From Methylocystis sp. B8 (lineage in GTDB: Bacteria > Pseudomonadota > Alphaproteobacteria > Rhizobiales > Beijerinckiaceae): DNA of 64,000 nt. Shown here piece by piece: positions 8,260 to 18,607 of the stretch. The translations under genes and the position numbers were made by a program. The stretch lies in assembly GCF_005771425.1 (NCBI RefSeq), contig NZ_VBTZ01000003.1, positions 310,001 to 374,000 on the forward strand, read 5' to 3'. Under the pieces are notes generated by a model. That model did no database searches, was not told the DNA's origin, and worked only from the letters and a program-made list of their open reading frames with translations. Position 1 is the first letter of the stretch. Every line of letters starts with the position of its first letter.

Positions 8260-8872
8260 ATGGACAGAATTTCGAACTTCGTGCGAGGCAAAGCGTGGCT
8301 TGCAAGCGCGTTGGGCGTTGCGCTGACGTTGTTTGGTACGGACGCGGCCATGGCACACTCCAGCGCTGCTGGCGTCAGGGGGCGTTGTTTACATTCCGTT
8401 GCCATCTACGACCGTTGCCGCGGAGCCGGACCTGGCAGGTATCGTGCGATATGATGTGTTGGTGCCATTTACGATCGCCGACCCTTTTGGCAATGTGCAA
8501 TGCGCTGGAAACTTGCAGAACCGTGTAGTGAAATCGAAGCTGACCGGCGAGTATCACTTCTACTATCGCATCCGTAACACTTGGGGCGTTGGGGGGATCG
8601 GGGGAATTGCCACGTCTTCCTTCGGCGACGTTTCGCACTTCGTCGCGTTCCGCATAGACGGACTCGGAACGGTTCATCCTCTATTTGTCCGACACACCCC
8701 AGTACCGGGCGAGATAGAATTTTCGGGGCTTAATGTTGACTGCCGCAAGCATCAAGAGTCGCAATTCATCCTGATTAAGAGACCATGGACAACAACTGCC
8801 TATGCGGGCGGTGTGACGCGAATTTTCTCAAGCAATGGATACGAAGTATCGGTTCCTACCGTCCAACCCTGA
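8260..8872 (+). pseudogene. Secreted protein of unknown family, frameshifted
   Basis: A start at 8260 with AGGAG upstream opens a signal peptide (WLASALGVALTLFGTDAAMA). The frame then shifts near 8370-8385, close to a run of five G, into a frame that continues for about 160 residues to 8872. That mature part is rich in Gly, Val, Phe and Ile with two cysteines (VQCAGN and VDCRKH) and looks like a beta-rich exported protein. I recognise no family. One frameshift in a G-run could be a sequencing error, phase variation or true decay; the sequence cannot decide. Confidence 0.55.
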
Positions 8873-8963
8873 CAGGGTGCAAGCCATACGTGCAGTGGTG
8901 AACGACTCAAGTCGCTGGCTTGACCACCCCGCCGCTACATCCACGGTCGGGGCGCTATAGCAG

Positions 8964-9218
8964 CTACGCGCCATAGTCGGTTCTTGACATGCCTCGCGCA
9001 ACCTTCGTCACGCGACCTTCTGCGATGGCCGCATCAATCGCGGCGCGCACATCTTCGGTCGGGCGTTTTGAGAATGGCATGAGAAGCGGCTCCGCCTCTC
9101 CGCGCGCGATTGCTTTTGCGCGTCGCTGTCGTCGCGCGCTTTGTGCGATGGCACGCCATTGGCGATCTCGCTGTTTCGCAACAGACGCCTTTGTGCCGGG
9201 AGCCAACACGCGCGACAA
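8964..9218 (-). CDS. Small basic hypothetical protein
   Basis: The frame gives 84 residues from a TTG codon; internal starts are possible. It is strongly basic at the N-terminus (SVAKQRDRQWRAIAQSARRQ) with a helical, mildly acidic second half (TEDVRAAIDAAIAEG) and a C-terminal basic end. No signal peptide or membrane helix. No family recognised. It lies 48 bases downstream of the flavoprotein gene on the same strand and may be co-transcribed. Confidence 0.45.
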   Translation of the reverse strand: MSRVLAPGTKASVAKQRDRQWRAIAQSARRQRRAKAIARGEAEPLLMPFSKRPTEDVRAAIDAAIAEGRVTKVARGMSRTDYGA

Positions 9219-9266
9219 TGTTAAGCCGCATATAGAATCGACCGCTCGCGCGGAGCTTGCTTCTTC

Positions 9267-9842
9267 TCAGGCCGCCTGCCGTCCCAATTTTCTTGCGGTC
9301 TCCAAAAACTGAGACATTTGCTCGGGAGACGCCTCTTTTGCTCTGTACAGCGCAAGGCGTTTCACCGGATTGAGCCCGCAATGCCGGAGCACGGCGCGAG
9401 ATATCCAGCGCCAGAACAAATCTCCGCGAAATAGCCAACCGACGATCCAGGGCGAGTTCTGGGTATAGATCGCGCGCGCGGATCGCCCGCCAAGGAGCGG
9501 TTCCACGTAAGGGAAGCGGGCGTGGTAGCGCATGGCAAATTCAGGTAGGAAAACGCGATCGATATAGCCTTTGAGCAGGGCGGGAGCAACCCACCACCAG
9601 TTCGTGGACACCACGACGAGATGCTCGCACCAGCGAATGAGCTCTTGCTGTTGCGCGATATCAGGTTCGAGCGGCTTCGTGCTGTAAAAGCCGCCGCGCA
9701 ACACCAAGTCGAATTGCAGCTCGCGGAGAGCGACGATCCGCAATTCGTGTCCTCCGCTCCAAGCACCTTCGGCATATGCCGCCAGGGCAGCGTCGGAAAA
9801 ACTGCCTTCATCTGGATGGGCGTTGAGAACGAGTATTCGCAT
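9267..9842 (-). CDS. NAD(P)H dehydrogenase (quinone), flavodoxin-like fold
   Basis: The 191-residue protein belongs to the NQO/KefF/MdaB type flavoproteins (Flavodoxin_2 family). Visible marks are the N-terminal strand and phosphate-binding region (MRILVLNAHPDEGSFS), the PLEPDIAQQQELIRWCEHLV segment, and the strand with the FMN/FAD-contact loop (STNWWWVAPALLKGYIDRVF). It would be a cytosolic two-electron quinone or azo reductase using NAD(P)H, protecting against quinone stress. Length is normal for the family. The symbol is not assigned because several paralogous types exist. Confidence 0.75.
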   Translation of the reverse strand: MRILVLNAHPDEGSFSDAALAAYAEGAWSGGHELRIVALRELQFDLVLRGGFYSTKPLEPDIAQQQELIRWCEHLVVVSTNWWWVAPALLKGYIDRVFLPEFAMRYHARFPYVEPLLGGRSARAIYTQNSPWIVGWLFRGDLFWRWISRAVLRHCGLNPVKRLALYRAKEASPEQMSQFLETARKLGRQAA

Positions 9843-10333
9843 GATCGCCGCCTTATGCCTGTCGCGCCAACGCTCCTGTCGTCAAAACACTGGGTAAGTT
9901 GTATAGCTGTGCGTTCGGCCCTCTAACAATCGCCGATCTCGCTGCTGAACGCGTTCAAGTTGGCACGCGTATGGTGCTTAAACAACACCTGCCGCCATTA
10001 TTGAGTCGCGCCGTTCAAAGCGATGGGCGCGCCGTTGGTTTTCCTGTTATCGATCTTCCGAAGACGTGGCGCTTCGTTTGCCGGGAATGCCAAAATCGAT
10101 GGGCTGCGGATGCAGCTGCCGCTGCTCCTTCCCCACGCTCGATACTCGATTCAATTCCGCCGAACGTCGCGGGGGGCATGAACGAGATGCGACAAAGCGT
10201 CCTCGCGGCTAAATCTCGACCAGACGTATTCCGGCCCTATGTCACCCTGTTGTGGCAATGTGGGCCCATGCCGAACTATGCATGTCGGCACTTTTCACGT
10301 CCAGCGCCCGCCAAATCGAAAAGAGAGGTCAAA

Positions 10334-10654
10334 ATGCGTAAGCCTCTGAAATCAGCTCTTGCCGTTGCGTTGTGCGCCTCTACTGCCTTTGCAGCCCTAC
10401 CGGTCGAAGCGTGGGCAGGCCCCATGAGCGCAGCGAGTCCAACGAGCATCGGGCTAAGCGCATCGGTCGAGAAGGCGCATTATCGGCGCTATTACCGCCA
10501 TTACCGGCGTTACGGCTACGATCCGAGTGGAGCGATTTTCGCAGGCGCTGCGCTCGGGCTTATGGCTGCGGGAATCGCAGCCGCTTCACGTCCGCATTAC
10601 GTTTATTATGGGTATCCGGTCTATTACGGCTACCCGGTCTATTACGGCTGGTGA
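10334..10654 (+). CDS. Small secreted Tyr-rich protein with glycine zipper
   Basis: A 106-residue product with a signal peptide (KSALAVALCASTAFAALPVEAWA). The mature part has a Tyr/Arg/His cluster (YRRYYRHYRRYGY), a glycine/alanine-rich hydrophobic stretch (AIFAGAALGLMAAGIAAA) and a C-terminal tail of YGYP-type repeats (YYGYPVYYGYPVYYGW). Start by GAGAGG ribosome binding site eight bases upstream. Such short Tyr-rich envelope proteins are common in Rhizobiales but uncharacterised. It is probably periplasmic or outer-membrane attached. Confidence 0.65.
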   Translation: MRKPLKSALAVALCASTAFAALPVEAWAGPMSAASPTSIGLSASVEKAHYRRYYRHYRRYGYDPSGAIFAGAALGLMAAGIAAASRPHYVYYGYPVYYGYPVYYGW

Positions 10655-10941
10655 ACTAAGTCGGGAGTCTTCAGATGTGCGGTGCGATTTTGTTGTGCCG
10701 CTCAGCGCCCGATGTTCCCGCCAGTTGGGTCGCACGTCGATGGCCCTCACTACTCTTTCGCGACCCGCGCCTCCATTGGCGCGACACCGGACGCGCAAGC
10801 GCCGCGTTAGCGACCATCAGATATTGCTCGGCGTTCGAAACGCGGCGGTGATCCTCGTGCCAAGCCATTTCGCGGCTATAGGCGGCAAGATCGCCTTGGA
10901 CGCATACAGGCTGCGCGTTTACTATGGATGCGACGATCACT

Positions 10942-11202
10942 TCACACGGCCCGGATCACACGAACTAGCACTAGCAAAACGATCGCGCCGACTGTGGCGT
11001 TGAAGATGGCCAGTGCGAGACCGGCTCCTAAGTGGATACCTAGCCGGGGCAGCAGCCAATCTCCGATAAAAGCGCCAATGACTCCGACAATCACGTCGCC
11101 AGCGATTCCCATTCCATGTTTTGTCACGACCTTCGCGGCAATCCATCCGGCAACGAGGCCGACCAACAGCATGACGGCGAGGGTTTGATAGGGCACATAC
11201 AT
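10942..11202 (-). CDS. GlsB/YeaQ/YmgE family stress-response membrane protein
   Basis: The 86-residue protein has three hydrophobic helices and the family pattern: an N-terminal GLVAGWIAAKVV, a central GDVIVGVIGAFIGDWL and a C-terminal NATVGAIVLLVLVRVI. This is the transglycosylase-associated (Transgly_assoc) family of small inner-membrane proteins linked to general and acid stress. Their biochemical role is not known. Length and motif order are typical. Confidence 0.85.
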   Translation of the reverse strand: MYVPYQTLAVMLLVGLVAGWIAAKVVTKHGMGIAGDVIVGVIGAFIGDWLLPRLGIHLGAGLALAIFNATVGAIVLLVLVRVIRAV

Positions 11203-11337
11203 GCGATTCTCCGGTCGAGGCTTTCGCGATCGGTTACTACGATTTTCTAAACGTTCATTTACGATTCATTTTGGAGACCGAAAATCACCTCGCCATCGGA
11301 TTCGCCCCAAGAAGGCGCGAAGCTCTCGGAGACCTCG

Positions 11338-11613
11338 ATGAAGAACATTCTCACCGCAACTCTCGCCGGGTTCGCGCTCGGCGTCACCTCTCTCACGCCT
11401 ATGGCCCCGGCCCATGCAGACTCTACCGGCGCGGCGGTCGCCGCTGGGATCGGCGGTCTGGCGGTTGGCGCGATCGTTGGCAGCGCTCTGTCCCGCCCGG
11501 CGCCGCCAGTCTATGTCGAAGCTCCGCCACCACGTTGCTGGGTCGAGCCGCGTCCCGTCTTCGATGAATACGGCGAAGTGATCGGCTCCCGCCCTCGGCG
11601 TGTTTGCGAATAG
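11338..11613 (+). CDS. Small secreted protein with glycine zipper
   Basis: A 91-residue protein with a signal peptide (ILTATLAGFALGVTSLTPMAPAHA), a glycine/alanine helix (AAVAAGIGGLAVGAIVGSAL) and a Pro-rich C-terminus holding two cysteines (PPPRCWVEPRP and RRVCE). The context resembles other small envelope proteins in this part of the window. The ATG follows GGAGACC. Not in a family with a known job. Confidence 0.6.
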   Translation: MKNILTATLAGFALGVTSLTPMAPAHADSTGAAVAAGIGGLAVGAIVGSALSRPAPPVYVEAPPPRCWVEPRPVFDEYGEVIGSRPRRVCE

Positions 11614-12062
11614 GGACCTTCGAGAATGCGCACCGCCAACGGAGTGTATTGAGCCCTCCCCTTCTCTTCCTTGAGCATGCCGATCCGCGGGTCGCTCGCT
11701 GGCCATGCGAGGGCACAGCACGCCTACTCTTTGGCTGTCGGGAATGCGGCGCTAGGGAGGCCCAGATTATGCCGGATTGGCCGCCGTATAGGGCGAAGCG
11801 TCTGTTAGTGCGAGGCTAAGGCGCGCCGCGTCACGCAAGAGGCTGAGGGGTCTGTCGCCGGTGTTTATCGAGCGGTCGCCACTCAGGCCACTACTGGCTC
11901 GTCGGCGACATCAATAATACGCTTGGCCACTCGCTCTTTGTGCGCTTAAGGGCCGACTCCCGCCGTACCTGAACAAGGCTCCGCACGCGCAAAAGACGCG
12001 CCAGCGACGACAAACTCACGAAGCGATACATCCTCCCTCTCCCTGCGAAGACGAGAAAATTT
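11614..12062. other. No gene recognised
   Basis: Only short overlapping frames are present on both strands and none has a convincing start or family match. The stretch lies downstream of the small secreted protein and of the acyl carrier protein gene, so it probably contains their transcript ends. Confidence 0.5.
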
Positions 12063-12329
12063 CTATCGGGCTCGCGCCGCCGAACGCGCGAGCGCCTCGC
12101 CCACATAGGCGGTCGCTCCGCCCAAGGTGAAGAGCTTGTTATAGTCAGCCTCGGGAATGGCGATCTTTGTGCGGTCGTGGATCGCCACGATGAGATTGGC
12201 GAAATCCATTGAATCGAGATCGAAGATTTCGCGCAGGTCGTCCTGATCGCGCGCTGACGCCGGATCGACCTCTGGCGCGATGTCGCAGATCAGCTCCAAT
12301 ATGAGCGCTCGAATTTCGGCGTCCGTCAT
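12063..12329 (-). CDS. Acyl carrier protein, dedicated to the acs-pdh operon
   Basis: This 88-residue protein has the acyl carrier fold with the phosphopantetheine-attachment Ser in DLDSMDF (about residue 42). It differs from housekeeping AcpP in sequence around helix 3 (EADYNKLFTLGGATAYV). Its ATG overlaps the E2 stop (ATGA) as the last gene of a five-gene operon. By family it carries acyl groups as thioesters. In this setting it may carry an acyl group to or from the E2, or serve octanoyl/lipoyl supply; both are inference. Confidence 0.8.
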   Translation of the reverse strand: MTDAEIRALILELICDIAPEVDPASARDQDDLREIFDLDSMDFANLIVAIHDRTKIAIPEADYNKLFTLGGATAYVGEALARSAARAR

Positions 12330-13495
12330 AGTTTTTCCGGCTCCTGCAAGAGACGCGCGACTGCGGCGAGATACAAGCCGCCGAGATGGCCGTCGGTGAC
12401 CCTGTGATCCGCCGCGAGGGTGACGGTGACGAGAGGGCGGCTCTCGACGCGTCCCTTGACCGCCCAGGGTCGCGTCGCCACGCGCCCGAAACCGACGATG
12501 GCGACCTGAGGCGGATAGATCACGCCGGTCACCGACTCGGCGCCACGATCGCCGACGCTTGTGACGGTGATCGTGGGCGAAGTGAGTTCGGAGCTGCGAA
12601 GATTTCCGCGACGCGCGCGTTCGACGAGGTCACGCATGGCGGCCATCAATTCAGCGAGCGTCTTTTTGTCCGTATCGCGGATGGCGGGGGCGATCAGGCC
12701 GCCGCCACGCAGCGCAATCGCCCAGCCGACGTGGATGCCGGCGGCGGGAAGGAAAACGCCGTTCTCGTATGCGCCGTTGAGTTTAGACTGCTCACGCAAG
12801 GCGAGCGCCGCCGCTTTGAGAAATAGTACGGCCGGCAGAATGCGTTCGATGGGCGGTCTGTCGGCGTTGAAGGCCTCGAGCCAAGTCAAGGAGAGGTGAA
12901 GGTCCACCGTTTCCGCAAGATAGTAGTGCGGGATTTCTCGCTTCGAGCGGCTCATCGCGGCTGCGATCGCCTGGCGCATCTGAGAAAGGTCGAGGCCTCT
13001 CCTGGTTAAGGGCGGCGCGGGCCTTGCGACGCTTGCGCCGGCTTCGACATCAGCGAGCCGGATCGATCCTTCGACGCCTGTCCCCTTCAAGATCGTCTCG
13101 AGATCGAGGTTTAACGCCGCCGCACGACGCCGGGCTGCGGGAGTAATCTTTCGCCGCGAAACTTGCGGCGCAACTGTGGGTCTTGGCGGCGCCTCCGCCA
13201 ACGCCTGCAGCGCCGGCTTTGGCGCGACGATGGCAGGTTCAACGGGGGGCGGGGCGACCCCCGCGCCGTCGATCTGCGCAAGAACGGTCCCCACCGGGAC
13301 GCGCTCGCCAACTGGAATGAGAATGTCGGAGACGACGCCTTCAGCAAAGACCTCAACTTCTATCGCGCCCTTTTGCGTCTCGACCACCGCGATAACGTCG
13401 CCGGACTTGACGCGATCGCCCGGCTTCACGAGCCACTCGACAAGCGTGCCCGCTTCCATGTCGGCGCCGAGCGCGGGCATCTTGAAATCACTCAT
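12326..13495 (-). CDS. pdhC: Dihydrolipoyl acyltransferase, E2 of 2-oxo acid dehydrogenase
   Basis: The 389-residue protein has an N-terminal lipoyl domain (attachment Lys in ETQKGAIEV, about residue 42), a Pro/Ala linker, a peripheral subunit-binding domain ([16 protein letters not shown]) and a C-terminal catalytic domain ending with the active-site motif DHRVTDG. It accepts the acyl group from E1 and passes it to CoA. Its ATG overlaps the E1 beta stop (ATGA), which fixes the start at 13495. The lipoyl motif has QKG in place of the usual DKA. Could also be the E2 of an acetoin dehydrogenase (AcoC); sequence alone does not settle it. Confidence 0.85.
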   Translation of the reverse strand: MSDFKMPALGADMEAGTLVEWLVKPGDRVKSGDVIAVVETQKGAIEVEVFAEGVVSDILIPVGERVPVGTVLAQIDGAGVAPPPVEPAIVAPKPALQALAEAPPRPTVAPQVSRRKITPAARRRAAALNLDLETILKGTGVEGSIRLADVEAGASVARPAPPLTRRGLDLSQMRQAIAAAMSRSKREIPHYYLAETVDLHLSLTWLEAFNADRPPIERILPAVLFLKAAALALREQSKLNGAYENGVFLPAAGIHVGWAIALRGGGLIAPAIRDTDKKTLAELMAAMRDLVERARRGNLRSSELTSPTITVTSVGDRGAESVTGVIYPPQVAIVGFGRVATRPWAVKGRVESRPLVTVTLAADHRVTDGHLGGLYLAAVARLLQEPEKL

Positions 13496-14499
13496 GACGG
13501 GCGGACAAGTTCGCGGGCCACGGCGACGATCGTAGCCGCTTGTGGCAGGCATGCGTCTTCGAGATGCGCTGCATAGGGTATCGGCGCCTCGCGCGAACAG
13601 ACGCGCCGCAACGGCGCGTCGAGTTCAAAGAAAGCTTCCTCGGCGATGCGCATGCCCACTTCGGCGGAAATCGAACCGCTGCGCCAGCCTTCATCAATGA
13701 TGACGCAGCGTCTGGTTCTTGCGACGGAGTCGATGATCGTCTTCGTATCGAGCGGCCTCAGCGTTCGCAGGTCGATGACTTCAGCGTCAATTCCTTCGGA
13801 CGAAAGCGCGTCGGCCGCCTGCAATGCCTTGAACAGGCTGCCGCCATAAGTGATGAGACTTACGTCTCGTCCGGCGCGATGCACTTTCGCACGCGCAATA
13901 TCGACCTCCTTCATGTCCGATGGAAAATCGCCCTCCATATTGTAGAGCATGACATGTTCGAAAATGATCACGGGATTGGGGTCGGCGAGCGCGCTCTTCA
14001 ACATGAAGCGCGCATCCTCGACCGTGGCCGGCGTCAGGACGCGCAGTCCAGGGATATGCGCATACCAGCCCTCGAGGCTGCGCGAATGCTGCGCGGCGAC
14101 ACGTCGCCCGCCGCCGGTGGCCATGCGAATGACGAGGGGGATTGCGAACTGGCCGCCCGACATATGCGGAATGGTGACCGCGTTGTTGAGAATCTGATCG
14201 AGCGCCAACAAGCTGAAGTTCACCGTCATGATTTCGACGATCGGCCGCATCCCCGCCATGGCGGCGCCGACGCCGGCGCCGACGAAAGCGCTTTCGGACA
14301 GCGGCGTGTCGCGAATGCGCTCTTCGCCGAACTCTTCCAACAGCCCCTTCGTCACCGCATAGCAGCCGCCGTAGCGGCCGATGTCCTCCCCCATCAAAAA
14401 GACGCGTGGATCGGAGAGCAGCGCCTCGCGAAGCGCCTGCTTGCAGGCTTCGCGATAGGTCATGCGGTTGGGGGTAAAGGTCGGTTCGGGCGCGTTCAC
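13492..14499 (-). CDS. pdhB: 2-oxo acid dehydrogenase E1 beta subunit
   Basis: 335 residues, the normal size for the thiamine-diphosphate E1 beta chain. It shows the family start ([14 protein letters not shown]), the conserved [28 protein letters not shown] and the C-terminal transketolase_C part ([21 protein letters not shown]). It pairs with E1 alpha to decarboxylate pyruvate or cleave a related substrate. ATGA overlaps link it to both neighbours. As with the other subunits, acetoin dehydrogenase (AcoB) is an alternative. Confidence 0.87.
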   Translation of the reverse strand: MNAPEPTFTPNRMTYREACKQALREALLSDPRVFLMGEDIGRYGGCYAVTKGLLEEFGEERIRDTPLSESAFVGAGVGAAMAGMRPIVEIMTVNFSLLALDQILNNAVTIPHMSGGQFAIPLVIRMATGGGRRVAAQHSRSLEGWYAHIPGLRVLTPATVEDARFMLKSALADPNPVIIFEHVMLYNMEGDFPSDMKEVDIARAKVHRAGRDVSLITYGGSLFKALQAADALSSEGIDAEVIDLRTLRPLDTKTIIDSVARTRRCVIIDEGWRSGSISAEVGMRIAEEAFFELDAPLRRVCSREAPIPYAAHLEDACLPQAATIVAVARELVRPS

Positions 14500-15482
14500 G
14501 CTGGAACCTCGTCCATCGTAACGAAGCGCTCAAGTTCCGAAATCGGTTCAAGACCGCCCGCTTCGGCGTAAGCTACCGCCTCGGCGATCTCGAAGTCGAT
14601 CTCTTTCTCCATCGCCGCGATTTCCTCTGGCTTGATCAGGCGATTGGCTTCGAGCCACGTCTGAAAGCGGAGGATTGGTCCTTTCTTGCGCCAGGCCTCC
14701 ACTTCTTCTTTCGAACGATAGAGCTGTGCGTCGAACATCGAATGCGCCCGAAAGCGATAGGTTCGGCACTCGAGAAAATAGGGGTCGTTTTCGCTGCGAA
14801 TTCTGTCAATGGCGTTTCTCGCGGCGCTTTCGACGGCGACCACGTCCATGCCGTCCACCTTCTCGCCAGCGACTCGGTAGCCCGATGCTTTGTGCACGAA
14901 GTCGATGTCGGCCTCCGCGCGCTCGACCGCCATGCCCATGGAGTAAAGATTATTCTCGCAGACGAACAAAATCGGAAGCCGCCAGAGTTTGGCCAAGTTG
15001 AGCGTCTCGTGGAACTCGCCTTCGTCCACTGCTCCTTCGCCAAAGAAGCAGGCCGTCACGGCGGATCGTCGCTGCATTTTGTCGGCGAGCGCAACGCCGA
15101 GCGCCAGCGGCAGGCCTCCGCCGACGATGGCGTTGCCGCCATAGAAGCGACGTTTACGATCGAAAAAATGCATGGAGCCGCCGCGTCCGCGGCAGCATCC
15201 ATTGAGCTTTCCCATCATCTCCGCCATGAGGCATTTTGGATCGACGCCGCGCGCGAGCGCCTGCCCGTGCTCGCGATAAGTGGCGATGATGGCGTCCTCT
15301 GGCGTCAGCGCTTCCATCACGCCGACCGAGACCGCCTCCTCGCCGTCATAGAGGTGGAGAAAGCCGAGAATCTTTTGCGCCTGATAGAGCTCGACACATT
15401 TGGCCTCGAAATGGCGGATGCGGATCATCGCCTTCAGGAGATGAAGCAAATGGGCGTGGTCGAGATAAACTTTCTTGGTCAT
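14496..15482 (-). CDS. pdhA: 2-oxo acid dehydrogenase E1 alpha subunit
   Basis: 328 residues. The thiamine-diphosphate motif is seen as [17 protein letters not shown] then LFVCENN; the usual first Asp of GDG is Glu here. Other family marks are [26 protein letters not shown] and GGSMHFFD. The phosphorylation-loop region of mitochondrial enzymes appears as [10 protein letters not shown]. The gene overlaps acs upstream and pdhB downstream by four bases. The short length and lack of an N-terminal extension resemble AcoA/PdhA of the acetoin and Gram-positive type complexes. Confidence 0.85.
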   Translation of the reverse strand: MTKKVYLDHAHLLHLLKAMIRIRHFEAKCVELYQAQKILGFLHLYDGEEAVSVGVMEALTPEDAIIATYREHGQALARGVDPKCLMAEMMGKLNGCCRGRGGSMHFFDRKRRFYGGNAIVGGGLPLALGVALADKMQRRSAVTACFFGEGAVDEGEFHETLNLAKLWRLPILFVCENNLYSMGMAVERAEADIDFVHKASGYRVAGEKVDGMDVVAVESAARNAIDRIRSENDPYFLECRTYRFRAHSMFDAQLYRSKEEVEAWRKKGPILRFQTWLEANRLIKPEEIAAMEKEIDFEIAEAVAYAEAGGLEPISELERFVTMDEVPA

Positions 15483-17269
15483 CGCTCATCGCTCTCCAGC
15501 GTGGAAAGATCGCCCTCCGGCAGTCCGAGTTCGCGCGCCTTGAGCAAGCGGCGCATGATCTTGCCGCTGCGCGTTTTCGGAAGATTGCCGCGAAACTCGA
15601 TTTCCTTGGGCGCCACGGCGGCGCCTAGTCTTTTGCGCGCATGGCCGAGCAAGTCCTTGCGCATGAGTTCGTCCGCCTCAAAGCCGAGCTTTAGCGCCAC
15701 GAAAGCTTTGACGATCTCCCCGGCGATCGGATCCGGCTTGCCGATGACGGCGGCTTCCGCCACTGCGGGATGCTCCATCAGTGCGCTTTCGACTTCGAAC
15801 GGGCCGATAAGATGCCCCGACGACTTGATCACGTCGTCGGCCCGGCCAACGAACCAAAAGTAGCCGTCGCTGTCGTACCGCGCGAGGTCGCCGGTGAGAT
15901 ACCATTCGCCGACAAAACATTTCCGGTAGCGCGCCTCTTCATGAAGATAGCCGCGCATCATGGATGGCCAGCCACTTTTTAGAGCGAGTTCGCCCTCTTC
16001 GCCGGCGCCGAGCGTTTCGATGCCGCCATTGGCTTTGCGTCTGAGGATCTCGGCTTCGACGCCTGGCAATGGCCGGCCCATCGAACCTGGCTTGATGTCC
16101 ATGGAGGCGAAATTCGCGATCATGATGCCGCCCGTTTCAGTCTGCCACCAATTGTCATGGAAGGGCAGGCCAAAGGCTTCCACGCCCCATACGACCGCTT
16201 CCGCGTTCAGTGGTTCGCCGACGCTGGCGGCGAACCGCAGGGCGGAAAGATCGTAATCCTTAACGGCGTCGGCGCCGAGCTTCATCATCATGCGGATGGC
16301 GGTGGGCGCCGTGTACCACACAGTGACTCGTTCCTGCGCCAGCACGCCATACCAACTCGGCGCGTCAAATTCCGCCTCGACGACGATATTGGTGACGCCG
16401 TGCGTGAGCGGCGCGATGACGCCATAGCTCGTGCCGGTGACCCAACCCGGGTCCGCCGTGCACCAGAAGCGATCACCGTCATGCAGATCAAGCGCATAGC
16501 GCCCGGTAGCATAATGGGTAACCACGGCCTCGTGCACATGAATAACGCCCTTGGGACGGCCAGTGGTGCCACTGGTGAAATGCAAGAGCGCCGTCTCCCG
16601 CGGGTCGGTCGGGGCGATATTGAAGATTTCCTGCGCCGCTTGCATCAGCTTGCGCCAGGAGCGCGTTCGCTCACTATCTTCTTCCGCGTCGATGAGGATG
16701 ACGCATTCAAGCTTGGGCAGCCGCTCGCGTAACGCTTCGACCTTGCGTCTATAGAGCGCTTCGGTGGTGACCAATACACGCGCGTCGCCGATTTCCATGC
16801 GGGTCGCGATTGGTTCTGGCCCAAAAGCGGAGAACAGCGGCGAAACAACGCATTTTAGTTTCAGCGCGCCGAGCATGCCGACGTAAAGCTCTGGGACGCG
16901 ACCAAGTAGAATGAAGACGCTGTCGCCAGCTTTGACGCCCACGGACTGTAGGGCGTTTGCGAAACGATTGGTCGATATGGCCAGCTCGCCGTAAGTGTAG
17001 TCGCGACGCTCTCCCGCCTTGCCGATCCAGCGCAAGGCGACCCGGTTCGCGCGTGGCCCTCGCGCATGACGATCAACCGCTTCGTAAGCGATGTTTAGTC
17101 CGTCGCCTCCCGGTAACCCGCTTAGCGCCGCGCGCGCCTGTTCCCAGCTGAAAGCTGAGCGAGCGGCTTCATAGTCCGCGAGGTTTGGAGAAACCACAAA
17201 GGATCGCGGGTCCTTGAGGATCGTCGCGTAGCGGTCTGCGTCGTCTGGATACCTCATATTCGTCTCCAA
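15479..17269 (-). CDS. acsA: Acyl-CoA synthetase, AMP-forming (acetate-CoA ligase type)
   Basis: 596 residues, close to the AcsA length and shorter than the common 650-residue Acs. Motifs: [10 protein letters not shown] (ATP/P-loop, about 237), WWQTETGG (about 372), [20 protein letters not shown] (hinge region) and the C-terminal [11 protein letters not shown] with its usually acetylated Lys. It should activate acetate or another short acid to acyl-CoA via an acyl-adenylate. It is the first gene of the acs-pdhABC-acp operon; the pairing suggests acyl-CoA made from both free acid and 2-oxo acid or acetoin. The ATG at 17269 follows GGAGAC-like bases in a 500-base promoter region. Confidence 0.85.
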   Translation of the reverse strand: METNMRYPDDADRYATILKDPRSFVVSPNLADYEAARSAFSWEQARAALSGLPGGDGLNIAYEAVDRHARGPRANRVALRWIGKAGERRDYTYGELAISTNRFANALQSVGVKAGDSVFILLGRVPELYVGMLGALKLKCVVSPLFSAFGPEPIATRMEIGDARVLVTTEALYRRKVEALRERLPKLECVILIDAEEDSERTRSWRKLMQAAQEIFNIAPTDPRETALLHFTSGTTGRPKGVIHVHEAVVTHYATGRYALDLHDGDRFWCTADPGWVTGTSYGVIAPLTHGVTNIVVEAEFDAPSWYGVLAQERVTVWYTAPTAIRMMMKLGADAVKDYDLSALRFAASVGEPLNAEAVVWGVEAFGLPFHDNWWQTETGGIMIANFASMDIKPGSMGRPLPGVEAEILRRKANGGIETLGAGEEGELALKSGWPSMMRGYLHEEARYRKCFVGEWYLTGDLARYDSDGYFWFVGRADDVIKSSGHLIGPFEVESALMEHPAVAEAAVIGKPDPIAGEIVKAFVALKLGFEADELMRKDLLGHARKRLGAAVAPKEIEFRGNLPKTRSGKIMRRLLKARELGLPEGDLSTLESDER

Positions 17270-17773
17270 CCGAAGCGGCGCAGGGAGTTGATTGGCGATG
17301 ATTGCGCCTCACGTGCTAGTCTAGGTTGTCTTCATTTGTTGAGAGCTGCATTTCTTACCTGATCATCAGAGCATTTCTCAGCACTGTCGCCGACCGCCAA
17401 CACACTGCGCATTTACAACCACGCTCGGGGGTTCAGAGACAGGACGAAACGAAACTACGCCCACGCCAAGAAATTGACCAAAGGGACGGCGGCGTCCCCG
17501 TCGCGCATAGTATCCGCCATGAAAATAGGGCGCGTCAGCATAGGTCGAAAAGCTCGTTGCTGCTTTATGCTTATTGGCGCACGTTCTTGCCAATCAAATT
17601 GAAGTGGCGATAATCCACACGGCGGGGCGCGCCAGCGGCATTTTCAACGGATTAACTCTCCGAAAAAACGCCACGCCATATTCACCCGCGGCGGGCTCTG
17701 CAACGCCTTACGCGACCTCGAAGGCGGGTGCGTGGAGGTTAGGCGGTAGCGGCAAATAGACTTGGACGGTGAC
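17270..17773. other. Gene-free stretch with divergent promoters
   Basis: About 500 bases between acsA (minus) and the ROK kinase gene (plus). Frames of up to about 95 codons exist but none has a credible start or family. It should contain the promoters of both units. I saw no clear operator or riboswitch. Confidence 0.5.
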
Positions 17774-18592
17774 ATGTTCATCGTGGTGGATATTGGCGGC
17801 ACCAAGACGCGGGTTGCGCGATCCCGCGACCTTGAAGCCTTGGACCAAACCGTCATCGTCGCTACGCCCCACGATTATCGATCCGGACGCGACCGACTCA
17901 TCGCCCTTGCACAGGAGCTCGGCGGCGGCGAGCGCGTGGAAGCGCTCGCGATCGGGGCGCCGGGGGTCATTTCACGCAACAGACGCACGCTCATGCATGC
18001 GCCGAATCTTGCCGGCTGGGACGGCGCGGCGCTGGTCGACGATCTGCAACACGTCCTTGGCGCGCCCGTAATACTTGAAAATGACACCGCCATGGTTGGG
18101 CTCGGCGAGGCGACAGTCGGTGCCGGCAGAGGCGCTACGATCCTCGCTTATGTGACGGTGTCGACCGGCGTCAATGGCGCGCGCATCGTCGATGGCGTCA
18201 TTGACCGCGCAATATTCAATTTCGAGATAGGCGAACAGATTCTCGGAACCGTTCTCGATGCGCCAACTCTCGAAGACCTCGTGTCCGGACATTCGATCGG
18301 CGAGCGCTTCGGCGCGCCGCCGGAGAGTTTGGCGAAGGATCATCCCATTTGGGACGAGCTGGCGCGGATCGTCGCCATCGGATTGCACAATACGGTGGCC
18401 TATTGGTCGCCTGACCGCTTCGTTATTGGCGGCTCAATGATGAAGGAGATCGGCGTTTCGATTGACCGAATTCGAAGCGCGCTGCTTCTATTGCGGCGGA
18501 AAAACCCGACGATTCCCGATATTGTTCACGCATCGCTTGGCGATCTCGGGGGCCTGTGGGGCGGCCTCGCGCGGCTACGAAACAAGAGATGA
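17774..18592 (+). CDS. ROK family sugar kinase (glucokinase-like)
   Basis: 272 residues. N-terminal ATP-binding signature VVDIGGTKTRVA, the ROK stretch AIGAPGVI, the Asp of the active site in LENDTAMVGLGE, and the repeat-type GAGRGATILAYVTVSTGVNGA. The usual ROK zinc-binding Cys-rich loop is not apparent; the corresponding region reads FNFEIGEQILG. A likely job is phosphorylation of glucose released by the nearby glucosidases. A TTG four codons upstream is possible; ATG at 17774 is chosen since it directly precedes the first strand. Convergent with the GH15 gene (16 bases apart). Confidence 0.75.
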   Translation: MFIVVDIGGTKTRVARSRDLEALDQTVIVATPHDYRSGRDRLIALAQELGGGERVEALAIGAPGVISRNRRTLMHAPNLAGWDGAALVDDLQHVLGAPVILENDTAMVGLGEATVGAGRGATILAYVTVSTGVNGARIVDGVIDRAIFNFEIGEQILGTVLDAPTLEDLVSGHSIGERFGAPPESLAKDHPIWDELARIVAIGLHNTVAYWSPDRFVIGGSMMKEIGVSIDRIRSALLLLRRKNPTIPDIVHASLGDLGGLWGGLARLRNKR

Positions 18593-18607
18593 AGAGCGTC
18601 AGTGCGC

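Noticed and set aside
9899-10333. Long N-terminal extension of the Tyr-rich secreted protein
   Set aside because: The extension lacks a start with ribosome binding site, and the signal peptide begins at the ATG at 10334, which has one.
17326-17759. Frames of 60-95 codons between acsA and the ROK kinase
   Set aside because: Overlapping on both strands, no ribosome binding site, no family; likely promoter DNA.
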